Shown in pieces: positions 16,548 to 25,846 of a DNA stretch of 64,000 bases. The first letter of the stretch is position 1; every line of letters begins with the position of its first letter. This DNA is from Novosphingobium sp. 9 (GTDB lineage Bacteria > Pseudomonadota > Alphaproteobacteria > Sphingomonadales > Sphingomonadaceae), in NCBI RefSeq assembly GCF_025340265.1, contig NZ_CP022708.1:395501-459500 (forward strand). The letters run 5' to 3'. The translations under genes and the position numbers were made by a program. The notes under the pieces are model-generated. The model was not told the DNA's origin. It ran no database searches and worked only from the letters and a program-made list of their open reading frames with translations.

Positions 16548-17315
16548 ATGAACCCTGTTTATGATTTCAAAGGGCAGGTCGCGCTGGTGACCGGCGCCGC
16601 CAAAGGCATGGGGTTGGCCGCAGCGCGCGCCTTTGCCGCAAATGGCGCGTCGGTAGTGTTGGCCGATATCGATGGCGGATTGGCCGCTTATGAAGCGCAG
16701 CGGATCGTCAGCGAGGGTGGCACTGCAATCGGGACGGCCTGCGATGTCGCCGACGAGGTCCAGGTGGCAGGGATGATAGACCTTGCGGTCGCACGCTATG
16801 GCCGGCTCGACATGGCGTTCAACAACGCCGGAATCCAGGTGCCGCCGTCCGACGCGGCCGACGAGCCGCTTGAGAACTTCGAGCGCGTTACCGCTGTAAA
16901 CCAGCGCGGTGTCTGGGCCTGCATGAAGCACGAGTTGCGGGTGATGCGCGCGCAAGGCTCTGGCGCGATCGTCAATTGCTCGTCGCTCGGTGGCCTTGTC
17001 GGCCTGCCGCAGCGCGCCGCTTATCACGGCACCAAGCACGCGGTGATCGGTATGACCCGTAGTGCCGGGGTCGAATATGCGTCGCGCGGCATCCGCATCA
17101 ATGCCGTCTGCCCCGGCACGATCGACACTCCGATGGTGCAGGACATGCTGGCCGGACAACCCGGAGCTATGGCCGATATTATGAGGGAGCAGCCGATCGG
17201 TCGCCTCGGCCATTCCAACGAAATTGCCGCCGCCGTGTTGTGGCTGTGCAGTCCGGCAGCCAGCTTTGTGATTGGCGCCGCGTTGCCGGTTGACGGTGGC
17301 TTTACCGCGCACTGA
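16548..17315 (+). CDS. Short-chain dehydrogenase/reductase
   Basis: A classical SDR of 255 residues. The cofactor motif TGAAKGMG is at residues 15-22, NNAG near residue 90, and the catalytic Ser with YHGTK near residue 155, ending in PVDGGFTAH. The motif D after the second strand (LADIDGG) suggests NAD(H) preference. Its stop overlaps the start of the CMD gene by one base (TGATG). As part of the operon it may oxidise or reduce an intermediate handled by the cupin and tautomerase; substrate not predictable from sequence. Confidence 0.88.
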   Translation: MNPVYDFKGQVALVTGAAKGMGLAAARAFAANGASVVLADIDGGLAAYEAQRIVSEGGTAIGTACDVADEVQVAGMIDLAVARYGRLDMAFNNAGIQVPPSDAADEPLENFERVTAVNQRGVWACMKHELRVMRAQGSGAIVNCSSLGGLVGLPQRAAYHGTKHAVIGMTRSAGVEYASRGIRINAVCPGTIDTPMVQDMLAGQPGAMADIMREQPIGRLGHSNEIAAAVLWLCSPAASFVIGAALPVDGGFTAH

Positions 17316-17734
17316 TGATGCTGGCCGCCCAGTTCAGCCGGCGAACCGCTATCTTTATGTTTGCCATGACGACCATGCCATGGCCACTCACTGCAGGAGC
17401 AGAGACGATGTCCATCGAACCTACCAACGCCCGTAAATCCTTTGGCGACATTGCGCCGCACCTCGCCGAGATAACTGACAAGGTGTTGTTCGGCGACGTT
17501 TGGGAGAACGCGGCGCTGAAACCACGCGACCGCAGCCTGGTGACGATCACCTGCCTCATCGCGATGTACCGCATCAACGAGATGCCGTTCCACATCAAGA
17601 AGGCGCTCGAAAACGGTGTAACCAAGAGCGAGATCGTCGAGGCCGTCACCCAGATCGCCTTCTACGCCGGATGGCCGCCTGCGATGACGGCGCTACCGAT
17701 CCTGAAACAGGCTTTTGAGGACGCGGGCGTTTAG
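17315..17734 (+). CDS. Carboxymuconolactone decarboxylase-family protein, apparently exported
   Basis: A 139-residue protein. An N-terminal hydrophobic stretch with SRRTAIF looks like a Tat-type or Sec signal ending near TAGAE; the CMD domain follows (FGDVWENAALKPRDRSLVTI, then EMPFHIKKALENGVTKSEI). The usual CMD/AhpD CxxC pair is absent; a single Cys (TITCLIA) remains, so AhpD-like peroxidase activity is unlikely. Typical relatives are gamma-carboxymuconolactone decarboxylase-like proteins of unknown function in LysR-controlled redox operons. Confidence 0.78.
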   Translation: MMLAAQFSRRTAIFMFAMTTMPWPLTAGAETMSIEPTNARKSFGDIAPHLAEITDKVLFGDVWENAALKPRDRSLVTITCLIAMYRINEMPFHIKKALENGVTKSEIVEAVTQIAFYAGWPPAMTALPILKQAFEDAGV

Positions 17735-18157
17735 GTGGTGATCACCCGGCCCGCGCGTATATTCGCGGCATTCGTCGGCGCGATTGCGCTGGCCTTGCCA
17801 GGAAGGAGTGCCATGGCGGAACCAGTGTGCGAGCCCATCGTTCGTATCGCGGAACTGGACATCGATCCAGCCCAGCTTGATACCTATAAGGCACTCCTGA
17901 GCGAGGAGATCGAGGCTGCGGTTCGGTTGGAGCCGGGCGTGCTTTCACTGAATGCCGTCTCGGTGAAGGGCCATCCGGCGCAGATCCGCATTGTTGAAAT
18001 CTACGCCGATAAGGTCGCCTATGAGGCGCATTTGATGTCGCCGCACTTTCTCAAGTACAAAAACAGCACCGCAGCGATGGTGCGGTCGCTCAGGCTCGTT
18101 GAAACCGATCCGATCCTTCTCCGCGCCAAAAGCCCGGGTGCGGGAAGGTTTATGTAA
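17735..18157 (+). CDS. Secreted antibiotic-biosynthesis-monooxygenase (ABM) domain protein
   Basis: A 140-residue protein with a signal peptide (cleavage near AMAEP) and one ABM domain (VRIAELDIDPAQLDTYKALL, then EPGVLSLNAVSVKGHPAQIR). ABM proteins such as YgiN oxidise quinols or similar aromatics without cofactor. GTG start immediately after the CMD stop. Last gene of the operon; its end overlaps the convergent gene at 18150 by 8 bases. Exported versions of a cupin, CMD and ABM protein in one operon point to a periplasmic redox task. Confidence 0.78.
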   Translation: MVITRPARIFAAFVGAIALALPGRSAMAEPVCEPIVRIAELDIDPAQLDTYKALLSEEIEAAVRLEPGVLSLNAVSVKGHPAQIRIVEIYADKVAYEAHLMSPHFLKYKNSTAAMVRSLRLVETDPILLRAKSPGAGRFM

Positions 18158-18620
18158 TTCTTGCCAAGCGGGAGAAATTTCTCCAGTCCAGCGTCTTGTT
18201 TTGCCGGTCGAGAAAGTCGCAGGCCTTGAGCGACCAGGACATGAAATCCGCGCCCATCCCGAAATCGTAGTCATCTTTCTTGCGCTGCAACATCGTCAAT
18301 ACGGCGAGGATGATGGCTTCTCCCTCGGACAGAAAGGCGCAGTCCAGCGGTGCGATGATGATTTTCTGATTGCTGGCCATGTTTCGCAAGATGCTGAATA
18401 CCAGCATAGCATCATCGTCAAAGCTGCCCGATTTTTTGCCTCGCAAGGCTGCAACGATGCTTCGTTCGACGGCGGCCAGCCGGTTCATGCGCGTCAAAGG
18501 CATTTGGGCCTTTGGCCGTCGAGGCGTTGGATTGCGCCGGTAACGGGGCACCCTATCCGTTGCCACGAAGACGGGATGCAGAGATGTGGCGTCCTCAAAA
18601 CTATTGCGTTGCATTTGCAT
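18150..18620 (-). CDS. Hypothetical protein
   Basis: A 156-residue protein that was not recognised. It is basic at the N-terminus, then mixed, with SIVAALRGKKSGSFDDDAMLVF in the middle and a C-terminal segment rich in Trp and Phe (DYDFGMGADFMSWSLKACDF). There is no signal peptide or membrane helix. It sits divergent from the first two-component system, whose operator lies 50 bases away, so it might be co-controlled; this is only a guess. Confidence 0.55.
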   Translation of the reverse strand: MQMQRNSFEDATSLHPVFVATDRVPRYRRNPTPRRPKAQMPLTRMNRLAAVERSIVAALRGKKSGSFDDDAMLVFSILRNMASNQKIIIAPLDCAFLSEGEAIILAVLTMLQRKKDDYDFGMGADFMSWSLKACDFLDRQNKTLDWRNFSRLARIT

Positions 18621-18670
18621 GATGGCAGACTATCCGGCAGAAACAGCTGTGGCCATGTTGCGGATGTGAT

Positions 18671-18712
18671 GTTGGGGTAATTTGTGCCCGCCCCAATATT
18701 TTCCCAATCTTG
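18671..18712. promoter_or_regulatory. Operator in front of the first response regulator gene
   Basis: GTTGGGG, then TAATTTG, six bases, CCCAAT, five bases, CCCAAT, TTG. The same layout with identical spacing recurs at 20901-20942 before the TonB receptor. Tandem CCCAAT repeats 11 bases apart suit an OmpR-family dimer. The site covers a possible GTG start at 18684, which argues for the later start at 18744. Confidence 0.65.
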
Positions 18713-18743
18713 TGCTCAGATTCAGGGAAAAGGTCTGTTTCAA

Positions 18744-19423
18744 GTGAATGTGCTTGTGCTCGAGGACGATGAGGAACTCGCGTCATTCATTATTTCAGGA
18801 TTGGGTGAGGCCGGACACAAGGTCCATCGCAGCAGCGACGGGCACGATGCCTATGCAGTCCTGATGGGCACAGCGCTGGACGTTGCTGTCATCGACCGCA
18901 TGGTGCCCGGACTCGACGGGTTGTCGGTCGTGCGCCGCGCGCGCAAGGAGGGGTGTCAGACGCCGGTTCTGCTGTTGACAGCGCTGGGCGGTATTGAGGA
19001 TCGCGTAGAAGGGCTGCAGGCCGGCGCGGACGACTATCTCGTCAAGCCGTTTGCTTTCTCGGAATTCGAGGCGCGGCTGGATGCGCTTGCCCGGCGTCCC
19101 CCGATTACTGCATCTGTGGACGTGCTGGAAGTCGGTGATATCCGAATGGATCTTCGCCGTCGGCAGGTTTGGCGCGCAGGCGGCCTGGTTGATCTGCAAC
19201 CACGTGAGTTCAGCCTGCTCGAGCAACTCATGCGCAGTGCCGACCGTGTTCTGAGCCGGACGATGCTGCTGGATCGCGTCTGGAATTTCGGTTTCGACCC
19301 GCAAACGAATATTGTCGAAACGCATATGAGCCGATTGCGCAGCAAGCTGAACGAACGTGGAAACTATAACGCGATCCGGACGGTGCGGGGGCAGGTTACA
19401 TCCTGGCCGATGCAGAGGAGTAA
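18744..19423 (+). CDS. OmpR-family response regulator (frameshifted at 19387-19391)
   Basis: A 226-residue regulator after correction. The receiver has the acidic pair (LEDDEE), phospho-acceptor in VIDRMVPGLDG and lysine in YLVKPF. The winged-helix domain has LQPREFSLLEQLM and IVETHMSRLRSKL. The family C-terminus TVRGAGYIL is broken: the run of five G at 19387-19391 needs six. Corrected, it continues as GYILADAEE and stops at 19423, two bases before the kinase GTG. Uncorrected, the frame fuses regulator and kinase into a 711-residue product. GTG start. It probably binds the sites at 18671 and 20901. Confidence 0.85.
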
Positions 19424-19424
19424 G

Positions 19425-20819
19425 GTGGGCTTGTTGTTGCACCGTATATGGGCCTTGCCACGTACGTTCCGAGGTTTGACGGTTCTGTTCGCTATTGCGG
19501 CGGCCTTGGTGACAGCGATACTGGGCGACACCACCTTGCGACTTGTCCATCACGAGTTGGAAAGGCGCCTCGATGCCCAGATTCAGCTCGAAATCCGCAA
19601 CTTGCTCGATATCGAGAAACAGGGTGGCTCTCAGGCGCTTGTCATGGCGGTGCGTGCGCGCAGAACCGACGGTATCAGCTATGTCGCGGCCCATGCGGGG
19701 GCGATGCGGCCGATCATGGCCTACATCGTCACCGATGCCGACGGGCGGCGAGTGGCAGGCGATCTGAACGCCGCTATTCCCAAGGCCGGGTATACCGAGT
19801 TCATCCATTTCTTTCGGACGGATGGCTCGCAGGGAATCGCCCAGGGCGTGAACGTGGCGACCGGCAGCGGCGGGCGGCTTGTCGTCGCGGCGGATCGGAT
19901 CGTGATTTATCGCATCGACGCGCGGATCGAGCATCTGTTCGTGATGGCGTTTTGTGCGATCCTGCTGATCGGTGCGCTTTCAACTTACGCTTTGATCCAC
20001 GTATTCCGTGGGCGGGTACAGGCCTTCGAGCGGCTGGCGGTTGCTGTCACAGCAGGACGAATTGAAGAGCGAATGCCGCTGGACGGATCGGGGGTCGAGT
20101 TTGACCGGCTTTCCGCCATCGTCAATGAAATGCTGGATCGCATCGCGGCACTTTTGACCAATCTGCGAGAGGTCTCCACGGCGCTTGCGCATGACCTGCG
20201 AACACCGCTCAGCCGGATACGCTCGCATATCGAGAGGATGGACAGGGCAGAGACAGACCCCGTGAAGAAGGAGGGTCTGGCTTCGGTGTTGATCGAAATG
20301 GACACGATGCTGGAACTGTTCGCTGGGATGTTGGCGCTGTCGGAACTGGACGGGCAGGCCGTGCGCAACCGGTTCGAACCTGTGGATCTGGCCAAGGCGG
20401 TTTCCGACATCGCCGAAGCCCATCGCCCAGCTGTCGAGGATTCGGGCCGAGCGCTGGATATCGAGGTCAGTTCTGCGCAGGTTCTCGGCGACAGGGCCCT
20501 ATTGCAGCGCATGGTCGGCAATTTGCTCGATAATGCGATGGTGCATACGCCTGACCGAACGATAATCGAGGCTGCCGTTTGCTGCGAAAATGGCCAAGCG
20601 GTCATCCGGGTGACGGATAATGGCCCGGGTGTTCCGCAAGAACACCATGCGCGTATTTTCGATCGGCTTGTGCGCCTCGATCGCAGCCGAAGCTCTCCAG
20701 GGCATGGCCTCGGGCTGAGTATGGTGGCAGCTATCGCCACGGCGCATGGCGGCGTAGCGGCCGTGCGCCCGACGCGAGGAGGCTTCACGATTGAAGTCCG
20801 CTTGCCGTTGTATCCTTAA
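19425..20819 (+). CDS. Sensor histidine kinase (first two-component system)
   Basis: A 464-residue membrane kinase. A first helix near residues 14-36 and a second near residues 165-190 enclose a periplasmic sensor of about 125 residues; a HAMP linker follows, then the HisKA box STALAHDLRTPLSRIRSHIE, the N-box LLDNAMVHTP, and the G boxes DNGPGVP and GHGLGLS. It has the same length as the kinase at 30211, and the two pairs are paralogous. Being upstream of a siderophore receptor that shares its operator, it likely senses a siderophore, as PfeS does. GTG start. Confidence 0.85.
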   Translation: MGLLLHRIWALPRTFRGLTVLFAIAAALVTAILGDTTLRLVHHELERRLDAQIQLEIRNLLDIEKQGGSQALVMAVRARRTDGISYVAAHAGAMRPIMAYIVTDADGRRVAGDLNAAIPKAGYTEFIHFFRTDGSQGIAQGVNVATGSGGRLVVAADRIVIYRIDARIEHLFVMAFCAILLIGALSTYALIHVFRGRVQAFERLAVAVTAGRIEERMPLDGSGVEFDRLSAIVNEMLDRIAALLTNLREVSTALAHDLRTPLSRIRSHIERMDRAETDPVKKEGLASVLIEMDTMLELFAGMLALSELDGQAVRNRFEPVDLAKAVSDIAEAHRPAVEDSGRALDIEVSSAQVLGDRALLQRMVGNLLDNAMVHTPDRTIIEAAVCCENGQAVIRVTDNGPGVPQEHHARIFDRLVRLDRSRSSPGHGLGLSMVAAIATAHGGVAAVRPTRGGFTIEVRLPLYP

Positions 20820-20900
20820 GAGATCTCAGGCACGCAATTTTCTTTGCCTCTTCGGCGCAATACATTTCGCACGACATGAAATGCGGAAGCCAACTCGAGG

Positions 20901-20942
20901 GTTGGGGCAATTTATTGTTATCCCAATAATATCCCAATGTTG
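20901..20942. promoter_or_regulatory. Operator shared with the response regulator gene, before the TonB receptor
   Basis: GTTGGGG, CAATTTA, then CCCAAT at 20922-20927 and 20933-20938. All blocks match the site at 18671-18712 at identical distances. It lies in the 309-base gap 20820-21128, which otherwise holds only a ribosome binding site (AGGGAG) before the receptor TTG start. Confidence 0.7.
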
Positions 20943-21128
20943 ATGAAAATGGACGAAGAATTCCAGCATTTTCGCCATTATCGTCGGGTCGAATTTCAAA
21001 CTTACTGTAAGAATGTCTGCCCATCGTGGCTTTTGGCCAAAGCGCCGTGACATTGATATTGGTTCGCATTACGAATACCCGCGGCTCACGTTTGCAATCG
21101 CGTTGCGATAACAACAGGGAGCCGCATT

Positions 21129-23564
21129 TTGACCAGACCACGAACCCTATCCGCCAGCAGCCCGAGCTTTCTTGCGCTCGGTGCCGTCGGCATCATCTCT
21201 TCGGCCGTGCCCGCACAGGCGCAGACCACCGAGCGCCAGTCGGACGAGCCGACGACCGTGCTGGGCGGCGTGACAGTAACGGATACCGCGATCGACGAGA
21301 GCGGCTACAAGACCGAGCAGATGGATTCGCCCAAGTATACCGCGCCTCTGGTCGATACCCCGCGTTCGATCACGGTCATCCCGCAGCAAGTGCTGCAAGA
21401 TACTGCGTCCACCACGTTGAGCGATGCACTGCGTACCGTTCCGGGCATCACGATGGGCGCGGGCGAGGGCGGCAACCCGCTCGGCGACCGGCCTTTCATT
21501 CGCGGTTTCGACAGCCAGAACTCGCTCTACATGGACGGCGTGCGCGACATCGGCGCTTCGTCTCGCGAGACGTTCGCCGTGTCGTCGATCGAAGTCGTTA
21601 AGGGTTCGGACAGCGTGCAGAGCGGCAGCGGTAATGCTGGTGGCTCGATTAACATCGTCAGCAAGGCGCCGACCGCAGACCGCTTCGCCAAGATGGACGC
21701 GACCTACGGCAGCGACGACTACAAGCGTGTCACGGTCGATATCAACCAGCCGATCAACGATTTCGTCGGCGTCCGCCTGAACGCGATGTATCACGATCAG
21801 GATGTGGCGGGCCGTGGCCCGGTGTTCCAGAAGCGCTGGGGCATCGCACCGTCGATCACGCTTGGGCTGAACGGTCCGACCAGCCTGACGCTGGACTACT
21901 ATCACCTGCATACCAACGAACTGCCCGATTCCGGCATTCCGTACACGACCACGCTGAACAATCAGCCGACCACCAATGCCCTTACCGGCCCGGCGACCGA
22001 CTACACCACGGCGGATGGCCAGAGCATTCACGTGCCGCGCAATGCCTATTACGGTCTGGTAGATCGCGATTTCCGCCATACGACGGTGAACGAGTTCACC
22101 TCGCGCTTCCGGCACGAATTCGACAACGGTTTCGTCATCCGCAATACGACGCGCTATTCGCATAACTATCAGGAATATGTCTGGACGCAGCCCGATGATT
22201 CACAAGGCAACGTCTACAACACCGGTACCGTATGGCGCCGCGCCAACACGCGCTACGGCTTCTATGAAAGCCTGACCAACCAGACCGATCTGACCGGCAA
22301 GTTCGATACCGGCGGCATCAAGCATAGCTTCTCGGCGAGCTTGGAATACAACTGGCAGAACTCGGCCTACGGCTCGTTCGTGTCCAACGCCGCGACCGGC
22401 GCAGCGATTTCCACGGGTTCGACGGTCAGCCCGCGCTGTAACACCGCTACGCTGGCGCGCTATTATTGCACGACGGTTGCCAATCCGAACCCCTACGATG
22501 CGTGGAACAGCTACACCAGCGACACGTCGACGACCGAGACCGCCATCGTCAAGAGCCTGCCCAAGACGCAGACGTTGACCAATTCGAGCGACTATTCGGC
22601 CTCGCTGTTCGACACCATGACGTTGACCGACTGGCTGCTGGTCAATCTGGGGGGGCGTTACGATCACGTTTCGACCAATGCCAGCGCGGGGCTTACGGCC
22701 ACCTCCACCGCATCGCGAACCTGGGTCAACACCAAGAACGACCTGTGGACCTATCAGGCCGGTGTGCTGATCAAGCCGGCATCGAATGGCAGCATCTACT
22801 TCTCGACCGCCAAGTCGGCGATCCCGCCGGGCTCGTTTATCGGGCAGGGTTCGGAAGACAACACTGTGACGACCGCGAACATTGATCCTAACGACTTCAA
22901 GGTCCAGAAGACGACGTCATATGAACTGGGCACGAAGTGGGATCTGTTCGACAATAACCTGTCGCTGTCGGTCGATGTCTTCCAGACCAAGACCGTCAAT
23001 GCACGGACGACGAACCCGGATGGCAGCCTGTCCTACGTCGGCACCAAGCGGGTGCGCGGCGCCGAGGTGAGCTATAACGGCAACATCACGCCGCAGTGGA
23101 ACGTGTTCGGCGGCTTCGTCTACATGCCATCCAAGGTGCTGAACGCAGGCCTGACCACCACGACGGTGAACGGCGTTTCGTTGACCGCGCCTGCCGCTGC
23201 GACCGGGCATCCGTTCCCGAATACCCCCAAGTACAGCTTCACGACCTTCACCAATTACAAGGTGACGCCGAAGCTGACTGTGGGTGGCGGCGCCATCTAC
23301 ATGAGCCGGGTCTACGGCGGTTTCTCCGATAGCCGCACGATCCAGAACGGTGTGGTCGTCATCACGAAGACCCGCGCGACGTATGTGCCCAGCTACTGGC
23401 GCTTCGATGCGAATGCTACGTACCAGATCACGGACATGATCGGGCTACGGGTCAATGCGCTGAACTTGACGAACAAGCGTTACTTCGATCAGGCCTATGC
23501 AACGCACTACGCGCATCAGGCCGCAGGCCGGACGGTAATGGGCACGCTCAGCATCACCTACTGA
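21129..23564 (+). CDS. TonB-dependent catecholate-type siderophore receptor
   Basis: An 811-residue outer-membrane receptor of the Fiu/PiuA group. A signal peptide (to about residue 31, AQAQ) precedes the plug domain with DTPRSITVIPQQVLQD and RPFIRGFDSQNSLYMDGVRD, followed by a 22-strand-type barrel ending in an aromatic residue (SITY). It imports ferric siderophores, probably catecholate, with TonB energy. TTG start with AGGGAG eight bases upstream. Downstream Sel1 and piuC-type genes repeat the order known around piuA in pseudomonads and fiu in enterobacteria. The shared operator at 20901 suggests induction by the adjacent two-component system. Confidence 0.9.
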   Translation: MTRPRTLSASSPSFLALGAVGIISSAVPAQAQTTERQSDEPTTVLGGVTVTDTAIDESGYKTEQMDSPKYTAPLVDTPRSITVIPQQVLQDTASTTLSDALRTVPGITMGAGEGGNPLGDRPFIRGFDSQNSLYMDGVRDIGASSRETFAVSSIEVVKGSDSVQSGSGNAGGSINIVSKAPTADRFAKMDATYGSDDYKRVTVDINQPINDFVGVRLNAMYHDQDVAGRGPVFQKRWGIAPSITLGLNGPTSLTLDYYHLHTNELPDSGIPYTTTLNNQPTTNALTGPATDYTTADGQSIHVPRNAYYGLVDRDFRHTTVNEFTSRFRHEFDNGFVIRNTTRYSHNYQEYVWTQPDDSQGNVYNTGTVWRRANTRYGFYESLTNQTDLTGKFDTGGIKHSFSASLEYNWQNSAYGSFVSNAATGAAISTGSTVSPRCNTATLARYYCTTVANPNPYDAWNSYTSDTSTTETAIVKSLPKTQTLTNSSDYSASLFDTMTLTDWLLVNLGGRYDHVSTNASAGLTATSTASRTWVNTKNDLWTYQAGVLIKPASNGSIYFSTAKSAIPPGSFIGQGSEDNTVTTANIDPNDFKVQKTTSYELGTKWDLFDNNLSLSVDVFQTKTVNARTTNPDGSLSYVGTKRVRGAEVSYNGNITPQWNVFGGFVYMPSKVLNAGLTTTTVNGVSLTAPAAATGHPFPNTPKYSFTTFTNYKVTPKLTVGGGAIYMSRVYGGFSDSRTIQNGVVVITKTRATYVPSYWRFDANATYQITDMIGLRVNALNLTNKRYFDQAYATHYAHQAAGRTVMGTLSITY

Positions 23565-23575
23565 TGGCTGCAAGG

Positions 23576-23613
23576 ACGGCGGGGGCGGAGACTGGCTCCC
23601 GCCGTTCGTTTTT
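23576..23613 (+). terminator. Intrinsic terminator after the siderophore receptor
   Basis: ACGGCGGG at 23576-23583 pairs with CCCGCCGT at 23598-23605 and a T run follows at 23609-23613. It would end or attenuate transcription before the Sel1 gene. Confidence 0.75.
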
Positions 23614-23625
23614 CAGGAATTTACT

Positions 23626-24363
23626 ATGACCACGCTGGCCGAACTCAATGCGATGGATCGAGAGGATCTCGCGGCTCTGCTGTCGGGCGCGCCGGAGACG
23701 GTGCTTTCCACCCTGCAGGTCGCGGCAGAGGGTGGCTCTGCTGAAGCACAGCTTCGTCTGGGGCAGATGCGTCTGGAAGGGCTGGGCGGTGCCGAGCGCA
23801 ATGTGATGGATGCGTTGGCGTGGTTCGGAAAAGCGGCGCAGGCCGGACATCCGATGGGCATGAATATGGTCGGCCGGTGTATCGAACATGGCTGGGGCAC
23901 GCTCATCGACAAGGCGCAGGCCGCTTTGTGGTATCGCGCTGCGGCCGAGCGTGGCCTTGACTGGGGACAGTACAATCTGGCGACGCTGCTGGCCCTGGGC
24001 GATGGCGTGTCGTGCGATCTGCACCAGGCTCTTGCCTTGTTCCGCAAGGCGGCCGAGCAAGGTCATGCCAAGTCGATCAACATGATCGGCAGTTTTTATG
24101 AAGACGGTTGGGCCGTTGAACGAGATCGTGCGATTGCCGCACGGCATTATCGTCGCGCCGCCGAGCTTGGCGATTTTCGCGGTCAATTCAATCATGCGCG
24201 CATTCTGGTCGAGGATGGTCGTATCGACGAGGCTCTGATCTGGCTGGCTCGCGTCCCTGAAACCGCGACGGCGAGATTTATGGAGCAGATGCGCGGTTGG
24301 TTCATGCAGCAGTCCGATCCGCGCCTTGCGGCTCTCGCTGCCGATAGTGCCCTGCCAGACTGA
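23626..24363 (+). CDS. Sel1-repeat protein of the iron-uptake locus
   Basis: A 245-residue protein made of about five Sel1-like TPR repeats (for example [39 protein letters not shown]). No signal peptide. Sel1 proteins are scaffolds; this kind is a regular neighbour of piuA/piuC in pseudomonads, where its role is unknown. It follows a terminator after the receptor and is nine bases upstream of the TonB gene. Confidence 0.85.
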   Translation: MTTLAELNAMDREDLAALLSGAPETVLSTLQVAAEGGSAEAQLRLGQMRLEGLGGAERNVMDALAWFGKAAQAGHPMGMNMVGRCIEHGWGTLIDKAQAALWYRAAAERGLDWGQYNLATLLALGDGVSCDLHQALALFRKAAEQGHAKSINMIGSFYEDGWAVERDRAIAARHYRRAAELGDFRGQFNHARILVEDGRIDEALIWLARVPETATARFMEQMRGWFMQQSDPRLAALAADSALPD

Positions 24364-24372
24364 CGCGGGACC

Positions 24373-25143
24373 ATGATGGCGAAACTTTCTTTCAGCGCGA
24401 TGCCCTCTCAGCATGGCGAGAGCGGCGCGGAGCATCCTGGCGTAATCCAGTCGGGCGGCGTCGATCGGGCGGGCTATCGTCCATCCGCAGGCTCGCGGCC
24501 CCTTGCTGCGGCTATGTCCGCTCTGATCGTGCTGGGCGGTGCAGGGGTACTGACCTTGCTGAATATGGTTTCGGCCCGGCACGTACGACGCGAGCCTGCA
24601 CTTGTGACCCTGAACCTGATGAGGCCCGCTGCCGCAGCGCCAAAGGCGAGGCAGCAGACCAGCAAAGCGAAGGCCTTGCCCTCCAGGCCCGTGCCGCTGG
24701 TGCGGATCCCCGTGGCAACGGAGACACCTGTGCCGCCGGTTGCGGTGACGGCAAGCCCAAATCCGGCACCCGTGACAGCGCCCATGACGCAGGTTTCCGC
24801 ACCTGCTCCAACCGCAGTGAAGAGCGCACCTGCCCCGGCCGCCGAGCCCAGCATCATGAATGCCAGCGATCTGTCGTCGAGCATGATTTCGGCCACGCCG
24901 CCGGTCTACCCGGTCGAATCGCGCCGCAAGCACGAGCAGGGTACGGTCGTGCTCAAGCTGCTGTTGGGGATCGATGGGCGGGCCTCCTCTGTCGATGTTA
25001 CCAGAAGCAGCGGCTCGGCAAGGCTCGATCAAGCCGCTTTGGCCGCCGTTCGCAAATGGCGCTGGAAGCCCGTGGTTCGCGATGGCGAGCCGGTGCTGGT
25101 CCAGGGTATCGTCACCATTCCCTTTGTTCTGAGGTCGTCATGA
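24373..25143 (+). CDS. Energy transducer TonB
   Basis: A 256-residue TonB protein: one N-terminal membrane anchor (about residues 44-66), a long Pro/Ala/Val-rich periplasmic spacer, and the C-terminal TonB domain with [20 protein letters not shown] and the final [11 protein letters not shown]. It would transmit proton-motive force to the receptor at 21129 and perhaps the one at 26574. Its stop overlaps the piuC-type start (ATGA). Confidence 0.88.
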   Translation: MMAKLSFSAMPSQHGESGAEHPGVIQSGGVDRAGYRPSAGSRPLAAAMSALIVLGGAGVLTLLNMVSARHVRREPALVTLNLMRPAAAAPKARQQTSKAKALPSRPVPLVRIPVATETPVPPVAVTASPNPAPVTAPMTQVSAPAPTAVKSAPAPAAEPSIMNASDLSSSMISATPPVYPVESRRKHEQGTVVLKLLLGIDGRASSVDVTRSSGSARLDQAALAAVRKWRWKPVVRDGEPVLVQGIVTIPFVLRSS

Positions 25144-25819
25144 TTGTTATCCCGTCCGTACTTGATCAGGCCGAAGTCGCGCATGTCCGGCAGCAGATGA
25201 CGCAGGCTGACTGGCAGGACGGCAATGCCACCTCCGGGGTGCAGTCGGCCATGGCCAAGCGCAACCTGCAATTGCCGGAAGGGTCGGAGGCCGCCCGGAC
25301 GCTGGGCGCGCTGGTGCTCGACGCGCTGGGGCGCAACCCGACGTTCATCGCCGCTGCCTTGCCGCTCAAGGTCTTTCCGCCGTTGTTCAACCGATACGAG
25401 GGGGCGGTGAATTCGGCAGTCACATCGACAATGCCATCCGCATCCAGCGCGGCAGCGATTTCCGCATCCGCAGCGACCTGTCCGCTACGCTGTTTCTGGC
25501 AGAGCCGGATACCTACACGGGCGGGGAGCTGGTGATCGAGACCCCGTTCGGCGAGCAGCGCGTAAAGCCCGCTGCAGGCGATATGGTGCTCTATCCGGCG
25601 TCCAGCCTGCACCATGTCACGCCGGTGACTGCCGGGGCCCGGCTGGCCTCGTTTTTCTGGATACAAAGCATGGTGCGAGAGAACGAAGCGCGCCAGTCGC
25701 TGTTCGATCTGGACTGCACGATCCAGGATCTGGCGGCGGAAAAGGGGCAGGGCGATGCCCGCGTCATCAAGCTGACGGGGCTTTATCACAACCTGCTGCG
25801 CCGCTGGGCCGACGTCTGA
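25140..25819 (+). CDS. piuC: PiuC/YbiX-type PKHD hydroxylase (frameshifted at 25400-25404)
   Basis: A 226-residue Fe(II)/2-oxoglutarate dioxygenase after correction. The N-terminal part reads [17 protein letters not shown] and [10 protein letters not shown]; then five G at 25400-25404 must be six to continue as [12 protein letters not shown], which contains the iron-binding HxD. The distal His ([11 protein letters not shown]) and the rest lie in the shifted frame. Length and sequence match the family exactly once corrected. In enterobacteria ybiX follows fiu; in pseudomonads piuC follows piuA. It probably modifies a siderophore or the receptor system; substrate unknown. Start overlaps the TonB stop. 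Confidence 0.85.
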
Positions 25820-25846
25820 CGTTTCGACCCAGCGGGCTATTCGGGG

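Noticed and set aside
18684..20819. A 711-residue fused response regulator-histidine kinase
   Set aside because: The joint falls exactly where a missing G in a homopolymer destroys the TVRGAGY ending; the corrected regulator stops two bases before a GTG start for the kinase. The paralogous pair at 30211-32269 is two separate genes.
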